Origin: Dongia mobilis
GTDB taxonomy: Bacteria > Pseudomonadota > Alphaproteobacteria > Dongiales > Dongiaceae
Length of the DNA: 64,000 bases
Reading direction: 5' to 3'
Assembly (NCBI RefSeq): GCF_945906275.1
Contig: NZ_CAMDRA010000002.1
Span: 1-64,000 of the forward strand
Part shown: in pieces, positions 42,690-52,278 of the stretch
Numbering within the stretch: position 1 is the stretch's first letter
Layout of the letters: each line of letters begins with the position of its first letter
Program-made: the position numbers and the translations under genes
Notes under the pieces: model-generated
Told to the model about the DNA's origin: nothing
Database searches by the model: none
Seen by the model: only the letters and a program-made list of their open reading frames with translations

Positions 42690-45600
42690 TTGGTCCAGTT
42701 CAACAAAGTCCGCCTGACCGGCTTCAAATCCTTCGTCGAATCCACGGAGCTGTCGATTCAGGCCGGGATGACCGGGATCGTCGGCCCCAATGGCTGCGGC
42801 AAGTCGAACCTGGTCGAGGCGTTGCGTTGGGTGATGGGCGAAACTTCGGCCAAGCGCATGCGCGGCGGCGAGATGGACGATGTCATCTTCGGCGGCAGCG
42901 GCAGCCGGCCGGCGCGCAACGTCGCCGAAGTGGTGCTGACCCTCGACAATGCCGATCGCCGCGCTTCCGCCCAGTTCAACGACAGCGATGACCTCGAAAT
43001 CTCGCGCCGCATCGATCGCGGCGAAGGCTCGACCTACAAGGTCAACGGCAAGGAAGCCCGCGCCCGCGACGTGCAGCTGCTGTTCGCCGACATCTCGGCC
43101 GGTGCCCATTCGACCGCCCTGGTGAGCCAGGGCCGCGTCGGTGCCATCGTCAACGCCAAGCCCACCGACCGCCGTTCGCTGCTCGAAGAAGCAGCCGGCA
43201 TCACCGGCCTGCATACCCGCCGACATGAAGCCGAACTGCGCTTGAAGGCCGCCGAAGCCAATCTCGCGCGCCTCGACGACGTCATCATCACGCTGGAAAG
43301 CCAGCTCGGCCAGTTGAAGAAGCAGGCGCGCCAGGCCTCGCGCTATCGCAACCTGCAGGACCATATCCGCCGCGCCGAGGCGATCCTGTTCCACATCCAA
43401 TGGCAGGACGCACGCCAGCGCCTGTATTATTCCGAAAAGACGCTGATGGCGGCGGAAACCGCCGTCGTCTCGCTGACCTCGGCCGCGGCCATCGCCACCA
43501 CGCGGCAGACCGAGGCCGCCACGATCCTGCCCAGCCTCCGCCAGGCGGAAGCCGAGGCCGCCGCGGAACTGCAGCGCCTGACCATCGCGCGCGGCGCCCT
43601 CGACAAGGAAGAAGAACGCATCGCCCAGGCGCGCGCCGACGCCGACCGTCAGTTGCGCGAGAACGAGGCCGATCACGGCCGCGAATTGGCGCTCACCACC
43701 GATGCGGTCGCCGCCGCCGAACGCCTTTCCGAAGAACGCGCCATCATCACCGAGACTGCCAGCGAAGAAGCTGCGATCTCCGAGGAAACCCAGCGCCGCG
43801 TCGAAGGTGCACAAGCCGAGGTCGATGAGAGCGAAGCCGAACTCGGCCGCCTCACGCAGGATCTGGCCGCCGCCGAAGCCCGCGCTCACGCCCTCACCCG
43901 CCGCCTTGATGAACTGGTGCAGCGCCGCCAGCGCCTCGCCAACCGCGCGCAGGAAGTGGATGCCGAGCGTCAGCGTCTTTCCGCCGAGATCGAAAACGAT
44001 ACCGAGACTCAAGGTGCCCGCGCCGCCGTCGCCGATGCCGAAGCAGCCCTTGAGGAAGCCCAGGCAATCCTCGCCGAGATCGAAGCCCAGCGCGGCCTTG
44101 CCGGCGAAGCAGAGACCAATGCCCGCGCCCAGCTGCAACAGGCCCAGGATGCGCGCCAGCGCCTGAAGGCCGAGGCCGACGCGCTCTCCTCGATCTTCGC
44201 CACCTCGGATTCCGAGATGTGGCCGCCGATGATCGACAGTCTCACCGTGGCCCCCGGCTATGAAACGGCTCTCGCCGCCGCCTTGGGTGATGATCTTCAG
44301 GCTTCGGCCGATCTCGGTGCCCCCGCGCATTGGCGCGAAGGCGATACCGATGACAACGCCACCGGCCTGCCCGTGGGATCGGCGCCACTGTCGCGTTTCG
44401 TCACCGGCTCGGTAGCGCTCGGTCGGCGTTTGGCACAGATCGGCGTGGTCGACGACGAGGCCTCCTGCCGGGCGCTCGGCCTGCAGTTGAAGCAAGGCCA
44501 ACGCCTCGTCTCCAAGGACGGCGCGATGTGGCGCTGGGATGGCTTCACCATCGCCGCCGGCACCGAAACCGCCGCCGCCACGCGCCTCAAGCAGCGCAAC
44601 CGCCTGCGCCAGCTTGATGATGAACTGGGCGCGGCCGAGGCAGCCCTTTCGGAAGTGGAAGCGCAGTTCGGCACCGCGCGCGACGAAGCGCAAAACCTCA
44701 TCGACCGCGAGCGCAGCCAGCGCCAGACCCTGCAGGCGGCCTATAACGCCGCGCGGGCTGCGCGCGATGCCGCCGCCCGCGTCGAGCAGCGCGCGACCCA
44801 GATGCAGTCGCGCCTCGCCGCCGTCGGTGAACAGGCCGAGGCCGTTGCCGGCGACATCGCCGAACTCGAAGGCCAGTTGGAAGCAGCGGCCGCCGAGCGC
44901 GCCGAACTGCCGGATCTAGATACCGCCCGCCACCGCATCAACGAATTGCGTCCCGAAGTGGCCGAGCGCCGGACGCGTCTCGTCGAAGCGCGCTCCGCCC
45001 TTGATCGCCTGCAGCGCGAGGCGCAGCAGCGCCAGACACGCCTCCTCGCCATCGCCGACGAACTCCGCTCCTGGGAGCAGCGTGGCCAGCGCGCGCAAGC
45101 CCATCTCGACGAACTGGTCGAACGCCGCGCGCATATCGAACAGGAAATCGAGCGCCTCTCTGCCCTGCCTGGCGAGATTGCACAGCAGCGCAGCGACCTC
45201 ATGGATCTCCTGGAAGTCTCCGAGGAAAAGCGCCGCGATGCGGCCGACGCGCTGGCTGCGGCCGAGACTGCCCTCAATGAGGCTGATCGCGGCCTGAAGG
45301 GTGAAGAACACAAGCTGATCGAAGCCCGCGAGCAGCGCGTGCGGGCCGAGGCCGCCATCGAGCAGGCCAAGGAAGCGGCGGCGACCCTCACGGAACGCAT
45401 CCGCGAAAAGCTTGAATGTTCGCCCGAAGAAGTTCTGGCACTGGCCGAACTCGATCCCGGCGAGGGGTTGCCGGGCCGCGAGGAGACCGAACAGCGCCTC
45501 AACAAATTGCTGCGCGAACGGGAGAATATCGGCCCCGTGAACCTGCGCGCCGAGACCGAATCCAACGAGCTCGACCAGCAATTGTCGGGCATGCAGACCG

Positions 45601-46154
45601 AGCGCTCCGATCTCATCAACGCCATCTCACGCCTGCGCCAGGGTATTGCGTCACTCAACCGCGAAGGCCGTGAACGGCTGCTCGCTGCCTTCGAACTGGT
45701 GAACGGCCATTTCACCTCGCTGTTCACGCGCCTCTTCGGCGGCGGCAAGGCGCATCTGCAATTGACCGAGGCCGAAGATCCGCTCGATGCCGGCCTCGAG
45801 ATTTTCGCCAGCCCGCCCGGCAAGAAGCTCCAGGTTCTTTCGCTGCTCTCGGGCGGCGAACAGGCACTGACGGCGCTTGCCCTGTTGTTCGCCGTGTTCC
45901 TCGTCAACCCGGCACCGATCTGCGTGCTGGACGAGGTCGACGCACCGCTGGATGACGCCAATGTCGAGCGCTTCTGCAATCTGGTTCAGGAACTGGCCGA
46001 AGCCTCGGGCACGCGCTTTCTGGTCATCACGCACCATCGCCTGACCATGGCCCGCATGGACCGCCTCTACGGCGTCACCATGGCGGAACGCGGCGTCAGC
46101 CAACTGGTATCGGTGGATCTCCAGGAAATCGCGCATCTGAAGGCGGCATCGTAA
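42690..46154 (+). CDS. smc: Chromosome segregation protein SMC
   Basis: GIVGPNGCGKSNLVEALRWVMGE; long coiled coil; LLSGGEQALTALALLFAVFLVNPAPICVLDEVDAPLDDANVERF; TTG start. Confidence 0.96.
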   Translation: MVQFNKVRLTGFKSFVESTELSIQAGMTGIVGPNGCGKSNLVEALRWVMGETSAKRMRGGEMDDVIFGGSGSRPARNVAEVVLTLDNADRRASAQFNDSDDLEISRRIDRGEGSTYKVNGKEARARDVQLLFADISAGAHSTALVSQGRVGAIVNAKPTDRRSLLEEAAGITGLHTRRHEAELRLKAAEANLARLDDVIITLESQLGQLKKQARQASRYRNLQDHIRRAEAILFHIQWQDARQRLYYSEKTLMAAETAVVSLTSAAAIATTRQTEAATILPSLRQAEAEAAAELQRLTIARGALDKEEERIAQARADADRQLRENEADHGRELALTTDAVAAAERLSEERAIITETASEEAAISEETQRRVEGAQAEVDESEAELGRLTQDLAAAEARAHALTRRLDELVQRRQRLANRAQEVDAERQRLSAEIENDTETQGARAAVADAEAALEEAQAILAEIEAQRGLAGEAETNARAQLQQAQDARQRLKAEADALSSIFATSDSEMWPPMIDSLTVAPGYETALAAALGDDLQASADLGAPAHWREGDTDDNATGLPVGSAPLSRFVTGSVALGRRLAQIGVVDDEASCRALGLQLKQGQRLVSKDGAMWRWDGFTIAAGTETAAATRLKQRNRLRQLDDELGAAEAALSEVEAQFGTARDEAQNLIDRERSQRQTLQAAYNAARAARDAAARVEQRATQMQSRLAAVGEQAEAVAGDIAELEGQLEAAAAERAELPDLDTARHRINELRPEVAERRTRLVEARSALDRLQREAQQRQTRLLAIADELRSWEQRGQRAQAHLDELVERRAHIEQEIERLSALPGEIAQQRSDLMDLLEVSEEKRRDAADALAAAETALNEADRGLKGEEHKLIEAREQRVRAEAAIEQAKEAAATLTERIREKLECSPEEVLALAELDPGEGLPGREETEQRLNKLLRERENIGPVNLRAETESNELDQQLSGMQTERSDLINAISRLRQGIASLNREGRERLLAAFELVNGHFTSLFTRLFGGGKAHLQLTEAEDPLDAGLEIFASPPGKKLQVLSLLSGGEQALTALALLFAVFLVNPAPICVLDEVDAPLDDANVERFCNLVQELAEASGTRFLVITHHRLTMARMDRLYGVTMAERGVSQLVSVDLQEIAHLKAAS

Positions 46155-46180
46155 GTCGACGCCAGGGGATTGAGGACGAC

Positions 46181-46630
46181 TTAGCCCAGCCCCTTGCTCA
46201 TATGCACGAGAAACCCGCCCTTGAACGGTTCCTCGCGGTCGATGCCATAGCCGAGTTTGAGGTAGAGGGCGATGTTCTCGGCAAAAAGCTTGTTGGTATA
46301 GAGGCGGATAAGTTGCAGACCGGCTGCCCGCACCAGTTCCTCGGCATGCTGGACGAGGCGGCTTCCATAGCCCTTGCCCTGCTCGGCCGGGTCAACGACG
46401 ACATTCTCGATCAGCCAATGGTCGGCCTGCGGAATCAGTTCGACCAGGCCGACCACAGTCCCGGAATCGTTGACCAGCAGTTCGACCACATGATGGCGCA
46501 CCACCTCGCGGTAATCCGCCGTCATCGGCTTGGGCAGGCGGCCCAGGACGGGAACCCACTTCCCATAGGCAAGATGCGTCATGGCCTCGACCATGGCCGC
46601 ATCCAGCACGCCAGCGCGTTGGAATTTCAT
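46181..46630 (-). CDS. GNAT family N-acetyltransferase
   Basis: IENVVVDPAEQGKGYGSRLVQHAEELVRAAG acetyl-CoA motif A. Confidence 0.85.
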   Translation of the reverse strand: MKFQRAGVLDAAMVEAMTHLAYGKWVPVLGRLPKPMTADYREVVRHHVVELLVNDSGTVVGLVELIPQADHWLIENVVVDPAEQGKGYGSRLVQHAEELVRAAGLQLIRLYTNKLFAENIALYLKLGYGIDREEPFKGGFLVHMSKGLG

Positions 46631-46636
46631 GAAGGC

Positions 46637-47035
46637 CTATTCCGTTTCCGCCAGTTCGACCGGGCCGACCCAGGTGCGGTGACGTAGATTAACGCGCCCA
46701 GCGCCGCCATGCACCCCTACTGCCAGTGCATGGGCGAGGTGAGCACATCGGCCACCCCATAGCCCCAGAATCCGCTGACGGCAAGCTCTGGAAACGGCCC
46801 AGGCGATCCGTGTCCAGAGCTTGCCGTTCGGATGAGCGGGATAGAGCCAGGACGGGACCCGACCCATGAGCCAGGCGGTGAACAGTGCCGCAGCAAGGCC
46901 CAAGGGCGCGAAGGCGGCCCAGAACGGAGAGAATGGGTCCGTGATCAGCACAGCGAGGATGCCGGCCAATACCATAATGACCATGCCGCCGACACAGATG
47001 ATGGCAGCCACGACAATTGCAGCGATTTTTCTCAA
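46637..47035 (-). CDS. Hypothetical membrane protein; C-terminal part may be wrong
   Basis: MRKIAAIVVAAIICVGGMVIMVLAGILAVLITDPFSPFWAAFAPLGLAAALFTAWLMG hydrophobic N-terminus. Confidence 0.4.
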   Translation of the reverse strand: MRKIAAIVVAAIICVGGMVIMVLAGILAVLITDPFSPFWAAFAPLGLAAALFTAWLMGRVPSWLYPAHPNGKLWTRIAWAVSRACRQRILGLWGGRCAHLAHALAVGVHGGAGRVNLRHRTWVGPVELAETE

Positions 47036-47309
47036 ATCATCTCCGCCTCGGCCCTTCAGTCAGGCCGGTCGATTCGTTCCCCGCAAGGGCGGCAGGGTGT
47101 CGCAAAACGGCGCCCCGGCCAAGGGCGGCGCTATTGATGGGTCGGCAGGTTCGGTGCGTCGCTGCGGCTGTCGCTGGCCAACGCCAGTCATGCCTTGCCC
47201 CGTCCTTTCCTGCAGCGATTCCGGCAGCATCCGCGTGACCCTGTCGCAGGGCTCCCTACAATCCAATTTTTGCAATATCTTTCAATCAGTTAATATGCCT
47301 CAAATCGCC

Positions 47310-47338
47310 TTGACAGCCTATCCCCCCTTGCCTATGTT
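47310..47338 (+). promoter_or_regulatory. Sigma70-like promoter for the atpI-B-E-F'-F operon
   Basis: TTGACA 47310-47315, 17-nt spacer, TATGTT 47333-47338, 78 bp before atpI. Confidence 0.5.
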
Positions 47339-47415
47339 GCGCGCGCTTCCGCCGATCCTCCGATTGGCTGGGGTAGCGGCTTGTTGCTCGGGGGATACCT
47401 TGAGGATCGGCGACA

Positions 47416-47736
47416 ATGACCGAACAGAACCCCGGTGACCTGAACCAGTTCGACGCGAAGCTGAAGGCAGCGCGGGAACGGATCGGGGAATCGGATTCCG
47501 GTGACCTGGCCCGCGAGGGTACATCACTGGGATATGGCTTCCGCCTCAGCATCGAACTGCTGGCGGGGCTGCTGGTCGGTCTGGGGATGGGCTATGTCAT
47601 CGATGGATGGCTGGGCACGCGCCCCTGGTTGATGCTGGTTTTCATGATCCTCGGCCTCGGCGGCGGCATCCTCAATGTGATGCGCGTGACGAAGCAGATG
47701 GAGCAATTGGAAGCTTCCAAGAAGGATCAACGTTAA
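47416..47736 (+). CDS. atpI: F0F1 ATP synthase subunit I (AtpI)
   Basis: LGYGFRLSIELLAGLLVGLGMGYVIDGWLGTRPWLMLVFMILGLGGGILNVMR; precedes atpB. Confidence 0.9.
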   Translation: MTEQNPGDLNQFDAKLKAARERIGESDSGDLAREGTSLGYGFRLSIELLAGLLVGLGMGYVIDGWLGTRPWLMLVFMILGLGGGILNVMRVTKQMEQLEASKKDQR

Positions 47737-47812
47737 AGCGTCGCCCCTTCGGGCCTGACCAGGACACATGTCCAGGCAAGGTTCGCGGGCGGCAACAACC
47801 GGGGATGACATC

Positions 47813-48556
47813 GTGGCCGACGCCCATTCACCACTCGCCCAGTTCGAGATCAAGACGCTGATGCCGCTGGACCTCGGCGGCGTCGATGCCTCCTTCACCA
47901 ATGCCTCGCTGATCATGGCGGTGGTGGTCGGTCTCGTGACGATCTTCATCGTCGCCGGCATGAGCAAGGCCACCATCATCCCGGGTCGCTTCCAGGGCAT
48001 GGTTGAGTTCTTCTACGAATTCATCGCCAATCTGCTGAAAGAGAATACCGGCCCCAAGGGCAAGGCCTTCTTCCCGCTGGTCTTCTCGCTGTTCATGTTC
48101 ATCCTGGGCTGCAATCTTATCGGCCTGTTCGGCGCCATCACCGTCACCAGCCACATCATCGTCACCTTTGCGCTGGCCTTCATGGTCATCACCGTCGTGA
48201 CGGTGGTCGGCTTCGTGAAGCACGGCACGCATTACTTCAGCTATTTCGCCCCGGCCGGCGCGCCGATGTGGCTGATGCCGCTGATGATCCCCCTGGAAAT
48301 CATCTCCTATCTCATCCGCCCGATCAGCCTCTCGGTCCGACTGTTCGCCAACATGGTGGCCGGCCATGTCATGCTGGGCGTCCTTGGCACCTTCGTGGTG
48401 GGTCTCGGTGGCCTGTTCTTCGCGCTGGGCGCCATTCCGCTCGCGGCCATCCCGCTGATCTTCGCGCTGGAGGTGCTGGTTGCCCTCCTGCAGGCCTATG
48501 TGTTCGCCATCCTCACCTGCATCTACCTCAACGACGCCATTCACCTGGCGCACTAG
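47813..48556 (+). CDS. atpB: F0 ATP synthase subunit a
   Basis: LIRPISLSVRLFANMVAGHVML; GTG start at 47813. Confidence 0.95.
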   Translation: MADAHSPLAQFEIKTLMPLDLGGVDASFTNASLIMAVVVGLVTIFIVAGMSKATIIPGRFQGMVEFFYEFIANLLKENTGPKGKAFFPLVFSLFMFILGCNLIGLFGAITVTSHIIVTFALAFMVITVVTVVGFVKHGTHYFSYFAPAGAPMWLMPLMIPLEIISYLIRPISLSVRLFANMVAGHVMLGVLGTFVVGLGGLFFALGAIPLAAIPLIFALEVLVALLQAYVFAILTCIYLNDAIHLAH

Positions 48557-48624
48557 AGGCGGCAGGCGAAAAACCCTTCCATCAACACCAAGCAACGTTT
48601 TAATCCCAAGAAAGGACATCCATC

Positions 48625-48849
48625 ATGGAACTCGAAGCCGCGAAAATGATCGGCGCCGGTATTGCGGCACTCGCCCTCGGTGGCGCTGGTATCGGTCTCG
48701 GTACCCTGTTCGGCAGCTACATGGAGGGTGCGTTCCGCAACCCGGAAGCCCAGAGCAAGTTGAAGGTCAACCCGATGCTTGCCTTCGCGCTGATCGAAGC
48801 CACCGGTCTGTTCGGCTTCGTCATCGCCATGATCATCCTGTTCGGCTAA
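48625..48849 (+). CDS. atpE: F0 ATP synthase subunit c
   Basis: MELEAAKMIGAGIAALALGGAGIGLGTLFGSYMEGAFRNPEAQSKLKVNPMLAFALIEATGLFGFVIAMIILFG. Confidence 0.97.
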   Translation: MELEAAKMIGAGIAALALGGAGIGLGTLFGSYMEGAFRNPEAQSKLKVNPMLAFALIEATGLFGFVIAMIILFG

Positions 48850-48952
48850 GGCCAGAACGGACGACCTCTAAGAACGTTGCGATCTTGCGACCGGCCGGCT
48901 CATTTTCAGAAGCCGGCCGGTTCGTAATCTCAGTTAGAAGATTTGGGAGGGG

Positions 48953-49447
48953 ATGATGCCCCAATTCGATCCCGCCATATTCTCGCCGCTGCTGGTCTGG
49001 CTGATCCTGACCTTCGTGGCGCTCTATCTGCTGATGTCGAAGCTGGCCCTGCCCAAGGTGGCGGCGATCATCGACCAGCGCGCCGAGCGCATCGAGGGCA
49101 ATCTCGCCAAGGCGGAACAGCTGCGCGCCGAAGCCGCCAACGTGCTCCTGGCCTACGAAAAGGCGATGGCCGATGCCAAGGCGGCGGCCCAGGCCGAACT
49201 CGCCAAGGCCGGCGCCGAGATCGCCGCCGAGACCGCCAAGCGCGAGGTCGAATTTGCCAAGCGCCTCGCCGAGCAGACCAGTGTCGCCGAAGGCCGCATC
49301 AAGGCCGCCAAGACCGAGGCCCTGGCCCAAGTCAAGGCGATTGCCACGGATCTGGCCGCCGGCATCGCGGGCAAGCTGACCGGTGCCGGTGTGGATCAGG
49401 CTGCGGCGGGCGCCGCGGTCGATGCCATCGTGAAGGAGCGTGCGTGA
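48953..49447 (+). CDS. F0 ATP synthase subunit b'
   Basis: MMPQFDPAIFSPLLVWLILTFVALYLLMSKLALPKVAAIIDQRAERIEGNLAKAEQLRAEA. Confidence 0.93.
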   Translation: MMPQFDPAIFSPLLVWLILTFVALYLLMSKLALPKVAAIIDQRAERIEGNLAKAEQLRAEAANVLLAYEKAMADAKAAAQAELAKAGAEIAAETAKREVEFAKRLAEQTSVAEGRIKAAKTEALAQVKAIATDLAAGIAGKLTGAGVDQAAAGAAVDAIVKERA

Positions 49448-49953
49448 TGGAAGTCGAACATGAAATCGGCATGATGGCCGACCCGCATTTCTGGGTCAAT
49501 GTCGGCGGCCTGATCTTCCTGGCCTTCGCCGGCCCGAAGATCTGGAAGGCGCTCGTCCAGATGCTCGACCAGCGCGCCATCAAGATCAAAGCCGATCTCG
49601 ATGAGGCGCAGAAGCTGAAGGACGAGGCCCAGGCCCTTCTCGGCGAATACCAGCGCAAGCAGAAGGATGCCCTGCGCGAGGCGGCCGAAATCATCGAAAC
49701 CGCCAAGGCCGTGGCAAAGCGCCAGGCGCAGGATGCCGCCACCAATCTTGAAGCGGCCCTCGCCCGCCGCGAGAAACTGGCGCTGGAAAAAATCACCCAG
49801 GCCGAAGCAGCCGCCATCGCCGAAGTCCGCCGCGAGGCGGTCGATGTCGCGACCGCCGCAGCCCGCAGGCTGATCGTCGGCAGCCTCAACGATGCCCGGG
49901 CGGCAGCCTTGGTCGATGCGGCCATCAAGGAAGTCGACACAAGGCTCCACTGA
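49447..49953 (+). CDS. atpF: F0 ATP synthase subunit b
   Basis: MADPHFWVNVGGLIFLAFAGPKIWKALVQMLDQRAIKIKADLDEAQKLKDEAQ. Confidence 0.93.
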   Translation: MEVEHEIGMMADPHFWVNVGGLIFLAFAGPKIWKALVQMLDQRAIKIKADLDEAQKLKDEAQALLGEYQRKQKDALREAAEIIETAKAVAKRQAQDAATNLEAALARREKLALEKITQAEAAAIAEVRREAVDVATAAARRLIVGSLNDARAAALVDAAIKEVDTRLH

Positions 49954-49978
49954 GCTGGTTGATCCGCTGAAAAATCAA

Positions 49979-50010
49979 AGGCCCGGGATGGCAATATCCC
50001 GGGCCTTTTT
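49979..50010 (+). terminator. Rho-independent terminator of the F0 operon
   Basis: AGGCCCGGGAT-GGCAAT-ATCCCGGGCCT followed by TTTTC. Confidence 0.85.
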
Positions 50011-50089
50011 CTTTGCGTTCGATCCATCTCCCGCCCCGGCCTCCCCTAAAGGAGAGAGCTAGAGGGGCGGCCCCGGTCTACCCCCAAAA

Positions 50090-50125
50090 GCAAAACCGCC
50101 CGGCATCTTGCGACACCGGGCGGTT
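50090..50125 (-). terminator. Rho-independent terminator of the phasin gene
   Basis: On minus strand CCGCCCGG...CCGGGCGG followed by TTTTGCTTTT. Confidence 0.65.
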
Positions 50126-50170
50126 GAGCGGCGCGGCTAAAGCAGCCGGCGCTGATAGCAGCAGCGGAGT

Positions 50171-50683
50171 TTACTTCTTCGCGGCCTTGGCGAGAACCGC
50201 CTTCACTTCGTCGATCTGGGCGACAAAACGGCCCTGGATCAGCGAGGCGACTTCGGTGTTCGACTTCTGCACGAGATCGGTGATCTCACGCACATTGGCA
50301 ACGGCCTGCTCGAAACCAGCCTTGGTCAGTTCGGCCTGCTTCACGAGCTTCTCTTCGGCACTGGCCGGCTCGACCAGTTCCTTGGCGACCTTGCCGAACT
50401 CTTCAACCTCCTTGCGGGCGATCTCGGCCTGGCGCTGCGCAACGGCCTTGACGCCTTCAAAGGCGGCTTGGTTGGCGGCGGTCAGAACTTCGAAGTTCTT
50501 CTTCTGGGCGGCAACGACGCCTTCGAAATCGAAGAGGCCGGCTTTGCCGTTGGCGAAGGTCTTCGTGTAGTCACCGAACCACTTGCCGAAATCGGCCTGG
50601 ATCTTGGTGAAGTCCATCTTGGTGAAATCCGGGAAGGCCGGGGTCGGGGTGACGGTCTCAAAAGTGGTCTTGGATTTGGCCAT
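50171..50683 (-). CDS. Phasin family protein
   Basis: FAKFDFTKI-type N-terminus (FTKMDFTKIQADFGKWFGDYTKTFANGKAGLFDFEGVVAAQKKNFEVLTAANQAAFEGVKAVAQRQAEI). Confidence 0.9.
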   Translation of the reverse strand: MAKSKTTFETVTPTPAFPDFTKMDFTKIQADFGKWFGDYTKTFANGKAGLFDFEGVVAAQKKNFEVLTAANQAAFEGVKAVAQRQAEIARKEVEEFGKVAKELVEPASAEEKLVKQAELTKAGFEQAVANVREITDLVQKSNTEVASLIQGRFVAQIDEVKAVLAKAAKK

Positions 50684-50730
50684 GGTGGCGTCTCCTCAGT
50701 AAAAGCGGTTCTAGAGAAAGTGTTTTTTTG

Positions 50731-50745
50731 TTGTGCAGTGCACAA
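50731..50745. promoter_or_regulatory. Palindromic candidate PhaR-type operator upstream of phasin
   Basis: TTGTGCA-G-TGCACAA perfect 7-bp arms; related TTGCTGCACCGCAA at 50793-50806. Confidence 0.45.
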
Positions 50746-51119
50746 TCTGAAGGTCTATATGAGGCAGTCACGACACGAAATCAAGGGCTTTTTTGCTGCA
50801 CCGCAATAACATATATCAATTGCATGACATATCAATGACTTAAACTATATCTTAGGATGACAAAATCAGGCCTTTTCAGGCGCTAAACAGGCGATGCTGG
50901 CCGGGCGCCCCGACGCCGGGCTCATTCGCTCGGTGGCGGGTCAGGCAAAAAGGCAGCAGGAAGCGCGGCATACGGGAGAGCAGGACCGAGTTCGTCACCA
51001 GCGCTCCATATAAGGAGCGACCGGGGCACCGCCCGCGGCGCAACCGACGAACGGCGTGGTGCCGAACTGCACCGGTCCCCGGACTGGATCCGCGTCTATG
51101 GCAACGGCAATCTGCGGGG

Positions 51120-52208
51120 CTAGACCGGGATGACGGCGCCGCTCTCTTTGAGAAAGAGATGCATCTTTTCGGCGTCGATCGGAATGAGGGCGGTGTCGTC
51201 TGCCGCTGCCTTGGTCTGCGCGGCGACCTGGGCGGTGAAGGGGGCGCCGCCGGCGGTGCCGATAAGGAGCGTGTGGGGCCCCAGCGGCTCGACGTCGCGC
51301 AGCTTCAATTCGATCGTCGGCAGGGGTCGCCCGCCGGAAACGGTATGTTCAGGCCGTATGCCGGCCACCACCTTGGCGCCGACATGGGGCGCATAGGCTC
51401 CCTGGCGCGCAGCCGGAATCGGGATGTTCACGCCGGCGGCACGGAAGCTCAAGCCGCCATCGCCGGCAATGAGTTCGCCCTCGATGAAATTCATGCTGGG
51501 CGCGCCGATGAAGGCCGCCACGAACAGGTTGCGGGGCTTTTCATAGAGCGTGATCGGGTCGGCCGCCTGCTCAATGCGGCCGCCATTCATCACGACGACG
51601 CGGTCGGCCATGGTCATGGCTTCGACCTGGTCATGGGTCACATAGACTACCGTGGTCTGCAGGCGCCGATGCAGCGATTTGATCTCGGTGCGCATCTCGA
51701 TGCGCAGCTTGGCATCGAGATTGGAGAGCGGCTCGTCGAACAGGAACACGTCCGGGTTGCGCACGATGGCGCGGCCGATGGCGACGCGCTGGCGCTGGCC
51801 GCCGGAAAGCTGCTTGGGGCGCCGCTCAAGATAGGGATCGAGATTGAGGATGCGGGCGGCATTCTTCACCGCCGTCTCGATTTCATTCTTCGAGGTGCCG
51901 CGCACCCGCATGCCATAGCCGATATTCTCGGCCACCGTCATATGCGGATAGAGCGCGTAGTTCTGGAACACCATGGAGCAGTTCCGAAGGCCCGGCCGCA
52001 GATTGGTGACGTCGCGGTCGCCGATCTTGATCAAACCCGAGCTTGCCGTTTCCAGCCCCGCGATCATGCGCAAGGTCGTGGTCTTGCCGCAACCGGACGG
52101 CCCGACCAGGACGACGAATTCGCGCGAGGCGATTTCCAGATCGAGCGGCGGGATGACCGTGACGTCGCCGAAGGATTTGGTGATGCGTTCGAGGCTTACG
52201 CGGGACAT
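51120..52208 (-). CDS. CUT1-type carbohydrate ABC transporter ATP-binding protein (UgpC/MalK-like)
   Basis: [57 protein letters not shown]-terminal TOBE region. Confidence 0.93.
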   Translation of the reverse strand: MSRVSLERITKSFGDVTVIPPLDLEIASREFVVLVGPSGCGKTTTLRMIAGLETASSGLIKIGDRDVTNLRPGLRNCSMVFQNYALYPHMTVAENIGYGMRVRGTSKNEIETAVKNAARILNLDPYLERRPKQLSGGQRQRVAIGRAIVRNPDVFLFDEPLSNLDAKLRIEMRTEIKSLHRRLQTTVVYVTHDQVEAMTMADRVVVMNGGRIEQAADPITLYEKPRNLFVAAFIGAPSMNFIEGELIAGDGGLSFRAAGVNIPIPAARQGAYAPHVGAKVVAGIRPEHTVSGGRPLPTIELKLRDVEPLGPHTLLIGTAGGAPFTAQVAAQTKAAADDTALIPIDAEKMHLFLKESGAVIPV

Positions 52209-52278
52209 GGCATGCTTCTTCTATGATGCGAAAGATGATCCCGCCCCAGCCAGGAGCCGGGGCGGGATCTGGTCAACC

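Noticed and set aside
42609-44693. 694 aa minus-strand ORF
   Set aside because: Antisense to smc; Gly/Phe-rich low-complexity translation, no recognisable motif
51000-51119. Possible decayed gene fragment on minus strand (PQIAVAIDADPVRGPVQFGTTPFVGCAAGGAPVAPYMERW*)
   Set aside because: Looks protein-like but very short, no start and no recognised family; too weak to call
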